The notes under the pieces are model-generated. The model ran no database searches, was not told the DNA's origin, and worked only from the letters and a program-made list of their open reading frames with translations. From Tenebrio molitor (taxonomy: Eukaryota > Arthropoda > Insecta > Coleoptera > Tenebrionidae), in assembly GCF_963966145.1 (NCBI RefSeq), contig NC_091050.1, positions 2,294,001 to 2,358,000 on the forward strand: a stretch of 64,000 bases of DNA, read 5' to 3'. Positions 22,390 to 32,854 of the stretch are shown here, piece by piece (the stretch's first letter is position 1; every line of letters begins with the position of its first letter). A program made the position numbers and the translations under genes.

Positions 22390-23424
22390 TCACATGTGCG
22401 CGAGTGGAGCCAAGGGCCCGGGGCCCAGCGGGTCCGGCGACGCACTGTACTGCTGCATGTGCTGCGTCCCGTCGGTGGGCAGGTACATGGAGATCATCTG
22501 GCGGAGGTCGCCCTGTTGGGGCTGCTGCTGCTGGCCGTATTCCCTTTTGACGGCGCCCGGCGTCGGCGTGTGGAGGCCCGAGCTCGGCGACACCGGCTCC
22601 GACTTGATGCTGGAGCCCGACGGGCTGTGCGACGAGCCCTGCTGCATCCCGTAGGGGGAGCCGGCGCTGTTGGGGACCGTCGTCGTGCCGTACCCGTAGC
22701 CGCCGTTCATGTACTGCATCTGGCTCATGTCGTACCGGGCGTAGTTGGCGCCGCCGTACTGCTGCTGGTAGGCGCCGGGGTCGTGCATCATGTACCCGTT
22801 GGGCATGTACCCGTTCGGCATCTGGTACATGTCGCGGCTCGCCACCTGTTGGACGGCCGACGGCGCCGTCCGCGTCGGGTCCGCACTGGGCAGCAGGCCT
22901 GACCCGCCCAGCGGGTACTTGTCCTTCTTCAGGAGCGTTTTGGTCTTCCGCCGCGGCCGGTACTTGTAGTCGGGGTGCTCCTTCATGTGCACGGCGCGCA
23001 GCCTCTTCGCTTCGTCGATGAACGGCCTCTTCTCCGCCTCGCTGAGCAGCTTCCACTCGGCGCCGAGCCGCTTCGAGATCTCCGAGTTGTGCATCTTGGG
23101 GTTCTCCTGGGCCATCTTCCGCCGCTGGCCCCGCGACCACACCATGAACGCGTTCATCGGCCGCTTCACGCGCTCCATGTTCTGCGCTTTGTTCGAGTTG
23201 TTGTTGTTGTTCGACTGGGGCTGGTGCTGACTGGTCGGCGGCTGGTGGTGGTTTTGGGGTTGGTGGTGGTGCAGCTGCGGCGGCTGGGGCTGGTGGTGCA
23301 TCTGGTGCGGGTGCTGGCCGAGGCCGTGCATGGGGGCTAGCGACCCGTACGACTGGAGGCCGTGGTGCGGCGGCATCGTCGCGTGCAGACTGCCTCCCTT
23401 GAGGTCCGTTTCCATCGTCAACAT
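22390..23424 (-). CDS. SoxN: SoxB1-class HMG-box transcription factor, SoxNeuro orthologue
   Basis: Intronless 344-codon gene. The protein begins MLTMETDLKGG. A His/Gln-rich segment (about 37-70) and an Asn tract (72-78) precede the HMG box at about 84-161, which includes RPMNAFMVW (88-96) with the FM wedge that intercalates in the DNA minor groove, and basic nuclear-localisation clusters at both box ends. KTLLKKDKYPL directly after the box is a SoxB1 feature, as SoxB2 proteins differ here. The C-terminal part is rich in Tyr, Met, Gly and Gln, has a tandem MPNGY (202-211), and ends QMISMYLPTDGT...PLAPLAHM, like vertebrate Sox1/2/3 tails. IKSE (273-276) and VKRE (292-295) fit the SUMO consensus; SUMO lowers Drosophila SoxN activity. 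In insects SoxN acts in the early neuroectoderm to specify neural fate, partly redundantly with Dichaete. The second ATG (23415, METDLK) has a stronger context than the first and may be the main start. A stop-free but Arg-rich upstream frame extends to 23691 and is probably 5' UTR. Confidence 0.95.
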   Translation of the reverse strand: MLTMETDLKGGSLHATMPPHHGLQSYGSLAPMHGLGQHPHQMHHQPQPPQLHHHQPQNHHQPPTSQHQPQSNNNNNSNKAQNMERVKRPMNAFMVWSRGQRRKMAQENPKMHNSEISKRLGAEWKLLSEAEKRPFIDEAKRLRAVHMKEHPDYKYRPRRKTKTLLKKDKYPLGGSGLLPSADPTRTAPSAVQQVASRDMYQMPNGYMPNGYMMHDPGAYQQQYGGANYARYDMSQMQYMNGGYGYGTTTVPNSAGSPYGMQQGSSHSPSGSSIKSEPVSPSSGLHTPTPGAVKREYGQQQQPQQGDLRQMISMYLPTDGTQHMQQYSASPDPLGPGPLAPLAHM

Positions 23425-23790
23425 CTCTTCCGTCGGCGCGAACAGCTTGCTTGATTTCACTATACACCGAACACGAACACGACACCTCCACACTCGACAG
23501 AGAGACTCTGCGTTATGACCAACTACTACCCTACCGGTTGTTCTTCCACGGGCCCCCACCACCAACGTTGATTGACAGCAACGCCTGCCATGTTTCGCCG
23601 CGGCCAATCGCGCCGCACGGACACGCCCTCGCTCTCCCCACTCGCTCGACTCGTGGCGCTGCCGCGCGCGGACGGATCCGATACTAATCACGGCTGATCA
23701 CTAATTATACCTCGCGGCTATTTTTACTGCAACGTACTGAGCAATAATTAATTAATAGGAGCGCATCTCTAAAAGTCCCTAATTAATGAC
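23425..23790 (-). promoter_or_regulatory. SoxN 5' UTR and proximal promoter region (inferred)
   Basis: G+C-rich leader sequence to about 23690, then an A+T-rich segment with four TAATTA homeodomain cores in 84 bp (23702, 23745, 23749, 23780). No definite TATA box or initiator can be assigned; GGTATAATTAG near 23711-23701 on the SoxN strand is only a loose candidate. The transcription start is not determinable from sequence alone. Confidence 0.35.
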
Positions 23791-24640
23791 GAGACCCGGT
23801 GCCACCCAATAATCACCGCCGAACACTACCGACAACAAAAAATTTAATAAAAAAAAACCACATCCGCACTCCCCATCTTCTCATTTATTTGTTTATTTAT
23901 TTATTTAAATATGATCGTAAATCGTTTAGCACTTTGTATCCGACACTGAAAGAGCCGCACGCAACAATGCTTATTTACAAACAATCCCCACAATGTAACC
24001 CTCGGCTTATTCAAATTGCCGATACACTCCGACTCTCTTTTTACTCTTGTCCGACAATTTCCAAGTGATATCGGGTGGATTCGAAAAAGCAAACGGAAGC
24101 CGCGTTCGCAAATTGAGCGCTACCTGGTTTCAGATCTGGCAGCGCTCACCGCAGGGGACGACAGCCCGACCATTGTCTCTGATATTTATGTATCAGGAGA
24201 TAATATCTCAAGTAATTGTTCCTGTAATTGGCTTGAACCCTTCTGCCTTCGCCACGATTATCGCGGCGTGCCATCTCTCGTCCCGCGAAAAAAACGCCAC
24301 ATTTCCCCGATTCGGGCGTTTCGGCACAAGCGAGATTCTCGCCGATAATTACTGTCGATTCCTCGAAGCGCCAGGTGTCCGACCGATTTCGCGGAAGCAG
24401 CGCTGGAGGCGGCGAGCTTCGCTTTCGCCCCGCGAATCGCCGATTTCGGCGATCGGGCGGCGGCGCGAGGGGGCGCTAGTTGCGGCGACGTTTCGGATGT
24501 TCGATTCTCTTCTGGTTAATTAAGTGTATCCGAGTCGGTCGGCGGAATGGAAACTGTCCGTTCGTTGCAAAGTCTAATTAGCAATTTCTCGGCATCGCCG
24601 CCGCCGCGACGGTCACACCGGCTGCCTATCTGAGCGACAC
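23791..24640. other. SoxN upstream block, CpG-rich
   Basis: A TTTA-repeat tract at 23888-23910 is followed from about 24080 by CpG-rich complex sequence up to 24610. It includes a perfect 18-bp palindrome ATCGCCGATTTCGGCGAT at 24436-24453. The open frame at 24047..24523 is a composition effect with no recognisable domain. Strong candidate for upstream regulatory DNA by position. Confidence 0.35.
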
Positions 24641-25390
24641 AGAGGAGTTGTCGTCCTTCGTCTTGTCGTCATCCAATAAAACCACAACCAACTTCCTGGT
24701 TGCTCCGACGAGTTTCCAACTAATCACCGAAGAGGGATTATGCGATGGATATTGTGAAAACCGGCATTTTTTCTTGTTTTGTTTTAGGTAAGCCATTGTC
24801 TTCAGGAAAAGTTCGCTCCACTTTTGATTCATTAAACTTATCGTTATAACTTGAACTTTGATTTTTTTACCTACTTTGCGTACGGTCGTTGTAAAACTGT
24901 CGTTCGGTCGGCAATTGATTGTCGAAAGTGGTCATTTCGTTCGTCGGGAAATCTTGCCGACTCATCTAATAATAATTTATTTCTACAGTTAAACCTTCAT
25001 TTGGAAAATATTTCTGACGTGCAGGAATATAATGCCCGGACCCGCTTCTTCTGTCAATAATAAACGCGCAAAATCTGTACTCCATAAAATTTTATTGCCG
25101 TGTACAAAAAGGTGGCACAAAAAGCGACAATAAGCTCTTTATTCGTCGTAATAGTTTTATGGACGATGGTCCTTCTGTGTGCGTTATCCCGTATTTTTGA
25201 CCGTTCCTTCTCGGACTCGTTTTCATTAGCACGTGATTGACAGAGTGCACAATGGAAACCTGAAAAATGAAAGATTTAAATCACAACAACTATGAGCTCA
25301 ATTAAATACTCTCTAAAGTTTTAATCGTCTCTAAATTGGGAATAATTGATTCACTTAATTTAATTTTTTAAAACGGTACAAAGTTAAATA
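24641..25390. other. Gene-free stretch
   Basis: Mixed sequence becoming A+T-rich towards the mobile element at 25391. Nothing recognised. Confidence 0.4.
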
Positions 25391-26066
25391 TACCGGGTGC
25401 CCCAAAATTCTCGGAACAACTCAATGGGGCAATGTTAACTCACGCTAGGAAATTATGAGAAAAATAATAAAAACATTCTATATCTTTTAGATTTGAAGAT
25501 ATGGGGATCAAAAGGTGCAGCTTTGATCTCGTTGATTTTAAATATAAAAAAAAATTGACTACATATTTGTTTTTTACTAGCCAGTTCTATAAAAATTCTG
25601 AATGATTCTAATCAGGTTTGCAATGATTTATGTACTTCATTATTTCCAGCATTTCCAAGAAGTGATTTTATGTCGGTTTTAACGCAAATAACGTATGGCA
25701 ACATGGCTTTGATTTGTCTTTCTTGTTTCCATGGATACAACAAACAACAAACAACATGGATAAAATATTTGGAGATTATTGGGGGATACATAAATGATTG
25801 TCCCATCGCAGTTGGCATTGAAAACCCACACAAATTTTGGATGTGCCGTTAGCCTCGCAACGTTAGACAAACTAGTAGACAGATTTCCACTACCGCCAGG
25901 AGTGCCACCTACCGGCGATACTAGTCTCACTCATGTTATAAGGCTTGCGGGACTTTCAACGCCTACTGCGATGGGACAATCATTTATAATGATTTTTACT
26001 TGATATTTTAATGACTACTTAACAATGTATTGCTAAGCTGTTTCACGCATTTTGGGGCACCCGGTA
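25391..26066. mobile_element. TA-flanked inverted-repeat element with internal palindrome
   Basis: Ends read TACCGGGTGCCCCAAAAT and its inverse, bounded by TA on both sides, as in mariner-type non-autonomous elements. Inside, an inverted pair of about 35 bp (around 25790-25825 and 25955-25992) shares ATAAATGATTGTCCCATCGC on both arms. Open frames in both directions across the interior (up to 83 codons) have no recognisable transposase motif. At 676 bp it is longer than the other elements of this kind here. Confidence 0.75.
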
Positions 26067-26410
26067 TAACATTTATTGACAGTGAATGAAATATGTAGTT
26101 TCAACAGTTTTCTTGACTTGACAGTTTCTATGAAAACTTTAAGGAAACCAAGAATAATTGTATCTAAAAAAACGGAGCTAAAATAAGAATTTTTGATTTA
26201 TTGTAGCATTGTAGGTACCTAGATAGTTGTTGTTTTATTTGATTTTATTTCCATATACATAAAAGGATAATTACCTACTAGGATAATTCGCTATAATTAG
26301 GTTAGTTCAAAGGGTGGTTGCAGGCAACGAAGAACAACAGATGTCCAACGCCCGGGTTGTTCTTCGTGCGCCACAAAAAAAAATGATAAAATAAAAATTT
26401 TCCTTTTTTC
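26067..26410. other. Gene-free stretch with a strong hairpin
   Basis: ACGAAGAACAAC at 26327-26338 pairs perfectly with 26356-26367 across a 17-base loop. Otherwise A+T-rich with nothing recognised. Confidence 0.45.
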
Positions 26411-28149
26411 TCTACTTGACCGATTCTTCATCTTCTCCGTTTTGAGATAGATTCGTCGTTGTCGGTTTAAGTTTGAAGTGGTCAGTTGCGGGAGCCTCCT
26501 CGATCGCCGCCCCCGGCCCGGTCCTGCAATTTAAAAACTGCAGATCCGAGATAAGCTCGCCGGAGTCAAACATTCTTTCAGCGGCGTTCATTGAAAATGT
26601 ATTAAAACCAAACAGCGTTGCGCAAGCCGGAAGCGGGGCGCGCAGCGGCATCTCATGCATCTTTGATGGGGCCCTCCAACAATGAGGGTGTATGCACAAT
26701 TTGCCGTGTTGACATAGTTTTAAACCGGCGCAGCGTCCCGTGTTTGAGCACCAACCCCGTCATTACCGTCTGCAAATTTGTACGCGAATTCGTAATGACC
26801 GCCCCCGATCCGGCACAAAAGCGCCACTCGGATGGCGAGCCCTTTGACCGACTTGTTTGGCTTCTGCCGCCGGAGTCACCGGCCGGATTTTTGCCGCCGA
26901 CGGTTCGCGGAAGCGCAAAAACCGGAGCGTTTTCGCATTTTTTCACGGATTTTTTTCCCAGTCATTGCCTGACAAAGCACTATCGAGACCTTTGTGCCGA
27001 CGACGGTTTTTGCGCTTTCGACGAATTTCGAAATGTGATTTCTTCACGCGAGCAAGCCGTAGACGAGACCAGCACAATCAGACTCTTCTCCGGAATTATA
27101 TCTGTTTCATGCGTAAATAATATTCGTGTTAAAATTCAATCCAACAGACTAGTACTCCACGGTACTGCTACAAAAAATATCACAATTACTTCACTTGTCG
27201 CACTACCAGAAAAAAATTCCACAGAGCCAAGACGCAAGTAAGCCCTTTGTTGAGAACCTTCGTACCCATCTCGGCCAAATAAACAACGCAATTACTCCGA
27301 TATGAGTCCACTACCTGATCCCACCCGAAAGCTCACCGGAGCGAAAACTCTTCTTGCGTAAAATTCCTCTTTCTTCTTTCTTTCGGCAAACATCTTACGG
27401 CTATTTACCGTCCCCGTCCCGTTTTTTACCGTCCAATCCGTCCTAATTGCGACGATTTGACATTTGAGACGGTCCGATAGCTCAGAGCATCTCGGTGAAA
27501 GTACGAGTGGTACTGTTCGCGCGAGAAGATTGTTGTTGGCGAAATTCAGTTTGGAAATGGAAAGGGAGTTCGCATGTCGGCGTCCCCGGGCGAGGAGGAT
27601 TTAAATATGTGGGACCAGGTGTGCTTTCAGCCCGGTGGACGCGCAGGTACCGACCGGGAGACAGCAGGGTACCGAGTGATTGACAGCTACGGATCGCGGC
27701 GCGCTTTGACGTGCCCCGTTTCGATGGTACACCGGTTAATGAAGACAGGGCAGGGGGAGAAGGATAAGCCCTCGACGGGACCACCAACTAACGGCCCATG
27801 CCAAATTATTTCGTCAAGAACTGATTCCATCCGGTCGGGATGGATCATCGGAGGCCAAGTGAACCAAAATCGAAAAGAGATCCATCCGAATCTGCTGCGA
27901 AGAGAATTATTTGTTGTACCTGCTTTGCCAAAAAGAAGAAATTATCTGGACTTGTAGAGCATTTCCTGAGCATATATTCCTTCGGAACGAGACATCATTT
28001 AACAATCATGAGAAAAACAAACCAAGAAGAAAATTACTTTCATACAAAATGCTGATTTGAATATTTTACTAACTCGTTAACCACAACGTTGGCGATAGTA
28101 CTTTTCCGAATAATTAAATAAAAGTGAAGAAAAACTAGACAAATGTAGA
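26411..28149. other. Large complex block upstream of SoxN
   Basis: Repeat-poor, CpG-containing sequence. The longest frame here, 207 codons at 26618..27241 plus, has no recognised domain and is overlapped by comparable frames on the other strand (26412..26699, 26653..26946, 27482..27787), so it is not called. Candidate distal regulatory DNA about 3-4.5 kb upstream of SoxN. Confidence 0.3.
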
Positions 28150-28463
28150 TTTCGCGCACTAGGGCTTCAAAATCATCCAAAAAACACTTGCTTTTTTGAG
28201 CATTCTGAAAATAATTTGACTTGATAATAATTGAAAATTTTGATAGAATGAAAATAAATCGCTATTAATTCGATTGGCACTTTGACAAACGCATGGACAA
28301 GCGCCATCTATTCACAAAGGTTCGTTTCAAAAAATATTGTACAAACTTCGATGCGCCAAGAGGTATTTAGAAATGAAGCACTCGCTCCTTCATCACTCGT
28401 GCATCAAATAATGCGCTCATGCGCGAAAAATGTCTTCTCGCACTCGGTTCATAAATAACTACA
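28150..28463 (-). repeat. Interspersed repeat with fold-back head, copy 2
   Basis: Reverse-complement partner of 10420..10797. The head at about 28355-28450 carries GAAGCACTCGCTCC and CACTCGTGCATC around its centre and ends GAAAAATGTCTTCTCGCACT. No reading frame. Confidence 0.8.
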
Positions 28464-29517
28464 TATTACGCTTTCCTTACAATCGCCTCAAAATTTAGAA
28501 TATTAAGTAATCATTTCCAGATAGTCTTGGGATAGTCTTGGATGATCCTATCACGAAGAAATTCATTTTTCTTGAGATTTTAAATACTTAGAATGTTTGC
28601 TTAAAAAGCACAAAAATAATGCTTTTTTACCAAGAAATCTCTTTTCAAAATCAAATAATTCTCCGCTTACAAAAAAATACAAATACATAAACAAAAACAA
28701 AAAAATTAAAAGAATCTCTTAAAAAAAAAGAAAAAAACGTTCCACATTAAAGAAAAAAAATTTCTAGTGCGTAAATAACTTTATTTTTATTACATTACAA
28801 AAAGAAGAAATATCAAAGAAAATAATTTTTACACGAATATTACACGAAGAAATGTTTATTTTTTCTATCTACTTAATAATTTTAGTGTCACCTAATGTGC
28901 GGTGGGTTAACTAATACATTTTTTGAATACAATATGATACATACTCGTACATACAATGATAAATTAATCCGGCCTGAATGCTGTGACACTAGATGTATGG
29001 TGGGTTGGAAGATAACAATAAACAGATTTTTTTAACAATCCATTGTACACAGAACATTTCTACAATTTAGAAAATTAAGCAAAATATCGAAAAAAATTCG
29101 CCGAAAGTCAGATAATGATATTTCCTCAAAGTAAAATTAATTTTAGTTACAAGATGGTGATAATACTAATAATAGGATGAGAAGGTGTTAAATTTCTCTA
29201 AGTTTCAACTCTCTACTAATATTTCTGGACCTTCTACGAAACTTTACCACTAATTATCGTCTTGGAGAAAGCTTCTGTCAAACCTTCAGACCATAAATTA
29301 CGGAATATGTCTAGGTATGCCCAGGTGTGTCAAAATCTGACTTGCCTTTTGGTGGTCTTCCAGTGAAAAGCTGTTGCCATAAAAGACCAACTGTTTTTTT
29401 CTTGCGGTTATATAAAAAATATCACAAAAAAGACTTTTTGAAACATTTTTTTTTTAATATTTAGATCATTTAAAAACATTCTAATAGAGAAATTACAATT
29501 TAAAAATATGCCAGTAC
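28464..29517. other. A+T-rich gene-free stretch
   Basis: Very A-rich homopolymeric sequence around 28620-28860. Nothing recognised. Confidence 0.4.
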
Positions 29518-29720
29518 ATAACGGTTTGTTTTTTAATTTGGCGTCGAAGAGTCGATTGTGAACGCACCACCGGATTACGGATTTTTTTTAATTTGCAGAT
29601 TGTGAAAAGTGACAGTGTTTTTTAATTTCATTTCATTTTTATTCCACCAACAATATTATTATCAATAGTAGAAATAGCCATCGGCGCTGTGTTAAAAAAA
29701 TATGCACCAATAAACCGTTT
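29518..29720. mobile_element. MITE of the GAAGAGTC...GAACGCACCA family, copy 2
   Basis: The left end AACGGTTTGTTTTTTAATTTGG is followed by GTCGAAGAGTCGATTGTGAACGC, as in the element at 39179..39385. The right end carries AAACCGTTT in inverse. Length about 200 bp, no coding capacity. Confidence 0.65.
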
Positions 29721-30690
29721 CAGAGCGTTGCCATTAAAAGTGCAATCGGTAATGGATCATTATCGCCATCAAACTGCGTCGGCAAAAAACCCATCGCCGG
29801 CGGGAGAAGCCCACGAGTTTTAACACCTCGGATTTGTCACGGTATTTTTTCCGTCCGCCCCATAAATAATGATATTTCGCCATCCATATTTCGTCTGTTA
29901 ATTTTTCTCGATGAAAAATTGGCTTCCACACAACTATCAATATCCTTCAGACGATCAATAGGTGTACCACTCGGGGATGATTTATAATAACTTTCCATCA
30001 TTAAGAAATTTTTTCGGAGGCCGGCACGTAAGCAAACCCCTCTCTTCGGTGGACGTGGTGCAAGAACAAATTCCAATCGGACTAATTGGGACAACCCCAT
30101 TTCCGGTAATGAATTTTTCGTCCTAGTGCGACAAAGGGCGCCGCACCAGTCCGAAAGGTGCGCTCGAGGGATTAAAAAATGCATAAATCAGGGGTGCGCT
30201 ACGTCGAATTTCCGAGAAAAGCGATCACTGCGGAGGAGGGTGGGCCACCACATACCTGCCTGCCAAATTTCCCACTTTAAGACCTGTAAAACGTAGGCAC
30301 CATTAAATCGAAATGGTTATTTTTCTATTGTACCAGCTGAAGAATTCCGGGTTGGAAGCACGTGTGTCACGAGTGAATATGGTCGATCCCTTCCAGTCTA
30401 GATGTCGAATTCTGCATACAATGCAGCCGCGGGGGGCGAAGCTTCTAGTTTTTACTCACGACCGACTGAATGGGACAGACCTAACCTATTTCTTTTTTTT
30501 CGCTTCCAAGACCCATTGTGGTCTCCGAACAAGATATTTCTGTCCCAGCGTTATATTTCACCGTGTGCACCACGCCCCGCATTTTATTCTGTCATTCATT
30601 GCGATTTCGGAAATGTTTTGTGCGCCATTGACGTTTACACGCAGAATGGGGCCCCGAAACTTCCACTCCTTTAATTAACCACCGCACCAC
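29721..30690. other. Complex block
   Basis: Repeat-poor sequence with overlapping frames on both strands (for example 29837..30184 minus and 30313..30678 plus), none recognisable. Candidate regulatory DNA. Confidence 0.28.
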
Positions 30691-31654
30691 ACAAATTTAC
30701 CAAAAACAAAATAACTATTTTCCCAGAAAAAAATACTCGCAATTTTTTATAATGCATTTTCACATCGACGGGATACGGCATTCAGGCCGGACATAATAAT
30801 ACTGTCTTTGGATGTACCGATCGTTTGAACGAGCGAACTGTATTATAAAAAGCACCCCTTTAATGTGGATGAGAATTTGAACATTGAATCACATTTGCAG
30901 TCATCTTATTAGATGTCAAACCCATTCAGAATAAAATAGATACAGATGTATTTTTGAAATATTTTAATGGATGAATTTTTACCACATTCTCGACAGAAAA
31001 ATAGTTAATATACTACTAATGATCTGGACTGCCAACAAAATAATATACTGAGATTACAAAACTCTTAAGCAGATTTTAGAAAATAGGTCCAGGTAGTCGA
31101 CGCCATTGTGAACAAGTTGATAGTCCAGCTATTGTAAGAGGGGTTAGATACAGTAGTAGATGAAATGATAGCAACTTTTCAATACGTGGAATTTTAGGAC
31201 TCCTCAGATTGCTAGTTTTTGTCCTTAATTATAACACTCCTTGACGTGATAATATAGCTATTTATGCAACAAGTTACAAAATGAGCGTCTTTTTTGCACT
31301 AGACATGACAATTGGACCACGAGTGTAATTTTTCTAATTTAGTTACGACAAGTATACATTCTGATTGAAATCCTGTTTAAATCTGCTATTTCAATAAATT
31401 TCCGGCATAATACTAATATGACTAATGTCACTTTTTAACACTAGTGATAATATAATGTCACTTTTTTTCACTAGTTATTAACTGAAGCACGTTTGACAAC
31501 TAAAATGACATATCACAATGATTGCTTTTCGTAACTGAATCAGAAAAATTAATTTGGACAAGTCGATAACGATGTTATTATTTTACAATGTATCAAAGTT
31601 TGCTTAGATGAGAAAAAATCGACAAGAAATGGTGCAAGCTTCGCTGTCGACCTG
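30691..31654. other. A+T-rich gene-free stretch
   Basis: Contains a short direct repeat, TAATGTCACTTTTT...CACTAGT, twice within 31423-31475. The last 150 bp may be decayed 5' sequence of the Tc1 remnant that follows. Confidence 0.4.
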
Positions 31655-31918
31655 AAAGGTGGTAAAGAACCATTTTGTCTAGTCTGGGGTAAAATGGATT
31701 GCTTTATGCACAAAGGCATCCTGAAGAATAATTTATCACATCTTGACAAAGTAATGTTCTATTTTACAAGTTTTGGGAAAATGGCCTGGCAAAGCGTTGG
31801 TTTAGACTTGTTAAATTATGGGGAAGAGACCGGTACGGGAGTCGCCGTTCGGTCTGCTGATCTGAATCCAGTGGAAAATATGTGGAGCGCGGTAAAACTT
31901 AAATCAATTGGTTTTTAA
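31655..31918 (+). pseudogene. Tc1-type transposase remnant (catalytic C-terminal part)
   Basis: The frame gives KGGKEPFCLVWGKMDC with MDCFMHKGILKNN, matching the region after the WGC(F) motif and the IMD.F.Y..IL segment of Tc1 transposases. It then continues to VRSADLNPVENMWSAVK, the conserved S(P/A)DLNPIE.LW signature that carries the last catalytic acidic residue (E of VEN). The HTS/NDPKH block with the second Asp is deleted or scrambled between the two, so the copy is dead. No flanking inverted repeats were identified. Confidence 0.7.
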
Positions 31919-32475
31919 TTTTAATTATAAGTAAAAAATTAATTATTTTCACGAAAAATTGTCGATAACTTGATGTGCACTCAGAATATCACTGCTGACA
32001 ATTTCCCAAAGATTTTTGATTTTTGTTGGTGCATATAAAATATTTTTTAAACAGTTTAAGTGGACTCAGAGCGCCTAAAAAAGCAGTGCATTTCAATATC
32101 CAATGCCGTCTAAATGTAAAACAATATCAATAGTTCAATTTTTCAAAATTAGAATTATTTATGAAACGGAAAAGTTCAATTCAACAAAAATCTATCAAAG
32201 TAGCTCAAATTAGCTGTTTGTTTTCTTTGTTTTAGTTTTTTAGCTTCATTCTCGTTGACGTCAGTTTCTCCTTTTTTGTTACATTCATCTTTCTCTGAGA
32301 CACACATTCAACTTTTTATTTACGGATTGCTCATAAATTAATTAAGATTATTGTTTAATTCCATTTTTTTGAAGAAAGCATTACATATTAGGTATGGAAT
32401 AAAAATAAATCGGGATTTCTCTACTACTTCGTTGTTTTTTACACTACTTACATCCACAAACCAAAAAAAAAAATA
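31919..32475. other. A+T-rich gene-free stretch
   Basis: Nothing recognised. Confidence 0.4.
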
Positions 32476-32854
32476 TACAGGGTGCATCTAAAATGCGTGC
32501 GTTAATTTTAACACGTAGCAGAGCTTTATAAATGAAACGTTTTTTCTATTTGAATTTTTTACGAAAAAGCGTTATAAATTGATTTAAAATTTGAAATAAA
32601 TTAGCCATCAAAATGTACCCGCCCATGGATAAAGGCGAAAATTTTCTGTTGTGATAAAAAACGGAGCTTTGTCAAAAGAGTTACATACATTGTAACATGG
32701 TTACAAAAAAAATAGAGACCAATTAATCACATAAAACGACTTGTTTCGTAAAAATAAGGGGGCAAAAAAATCTTGGGAAACTTTTACGAAATTTGCACAA
32801 TGTTATAGAGAAAAGTTTCATAAATTAACACCCGTATTTCAAATACACCCTGTA
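32476..32854. mobile_element. TA-flanked CAGGGTG element, family D, long copy
   Basis: Ends TACAGGGTGCATCTAAAATG and CAAATACACCCTGTA in inverse, with TGCGTTAATTTTAAC near the left end. The interior shares ACACGTA.CAGAGCTT and ACAAAACGACT(C/T)GTTT-like stretches and AAAATGTTATAGAGAAAA relatives with 53917..54196. This copy is about 100 bp longer. No transposase frame is present. Confidence 0.8.

Noticed and set aside
22396..22902. 168-codon frame antisense to SoxN
   Set aside because: Arg/Val/Leu-rich shadow of the G+C-rich coding strand.
22975..23340. 121-codon frame antisense to SoxN
   Set aside because: Composition shadow of the His/Gln-rich and HMG-box codons.
23425..23691. N-terminal extension of SoxN as coding sequence
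   Set aside because: Arg-rich, without similarity to known SoxB1 N-termini; MLTMETDLK or METDLK is a far more natural start. Kept only as a finding.
26327..26367. Bacterial-type terminator hairpin
   Set aside because: The surrounding DNA is insect nuclear sequence and there is no T tract in the expected place.
26618..27241. 207-codon plus-strand open frame
   Set aside because: No recognisable domain, and comparable frames run on the opposite strand. The composition fits stop-poor, CpG-containing intergenic DNA.
27470..27545. tRNA-like start (GGTCCGATAGCTCAGAGCAT)
   Set aside because: Resembles the 5' part of a tRNA with an A box, but no T-loop GGTTCRA box or acceptor-stem complement follows at the right distance.
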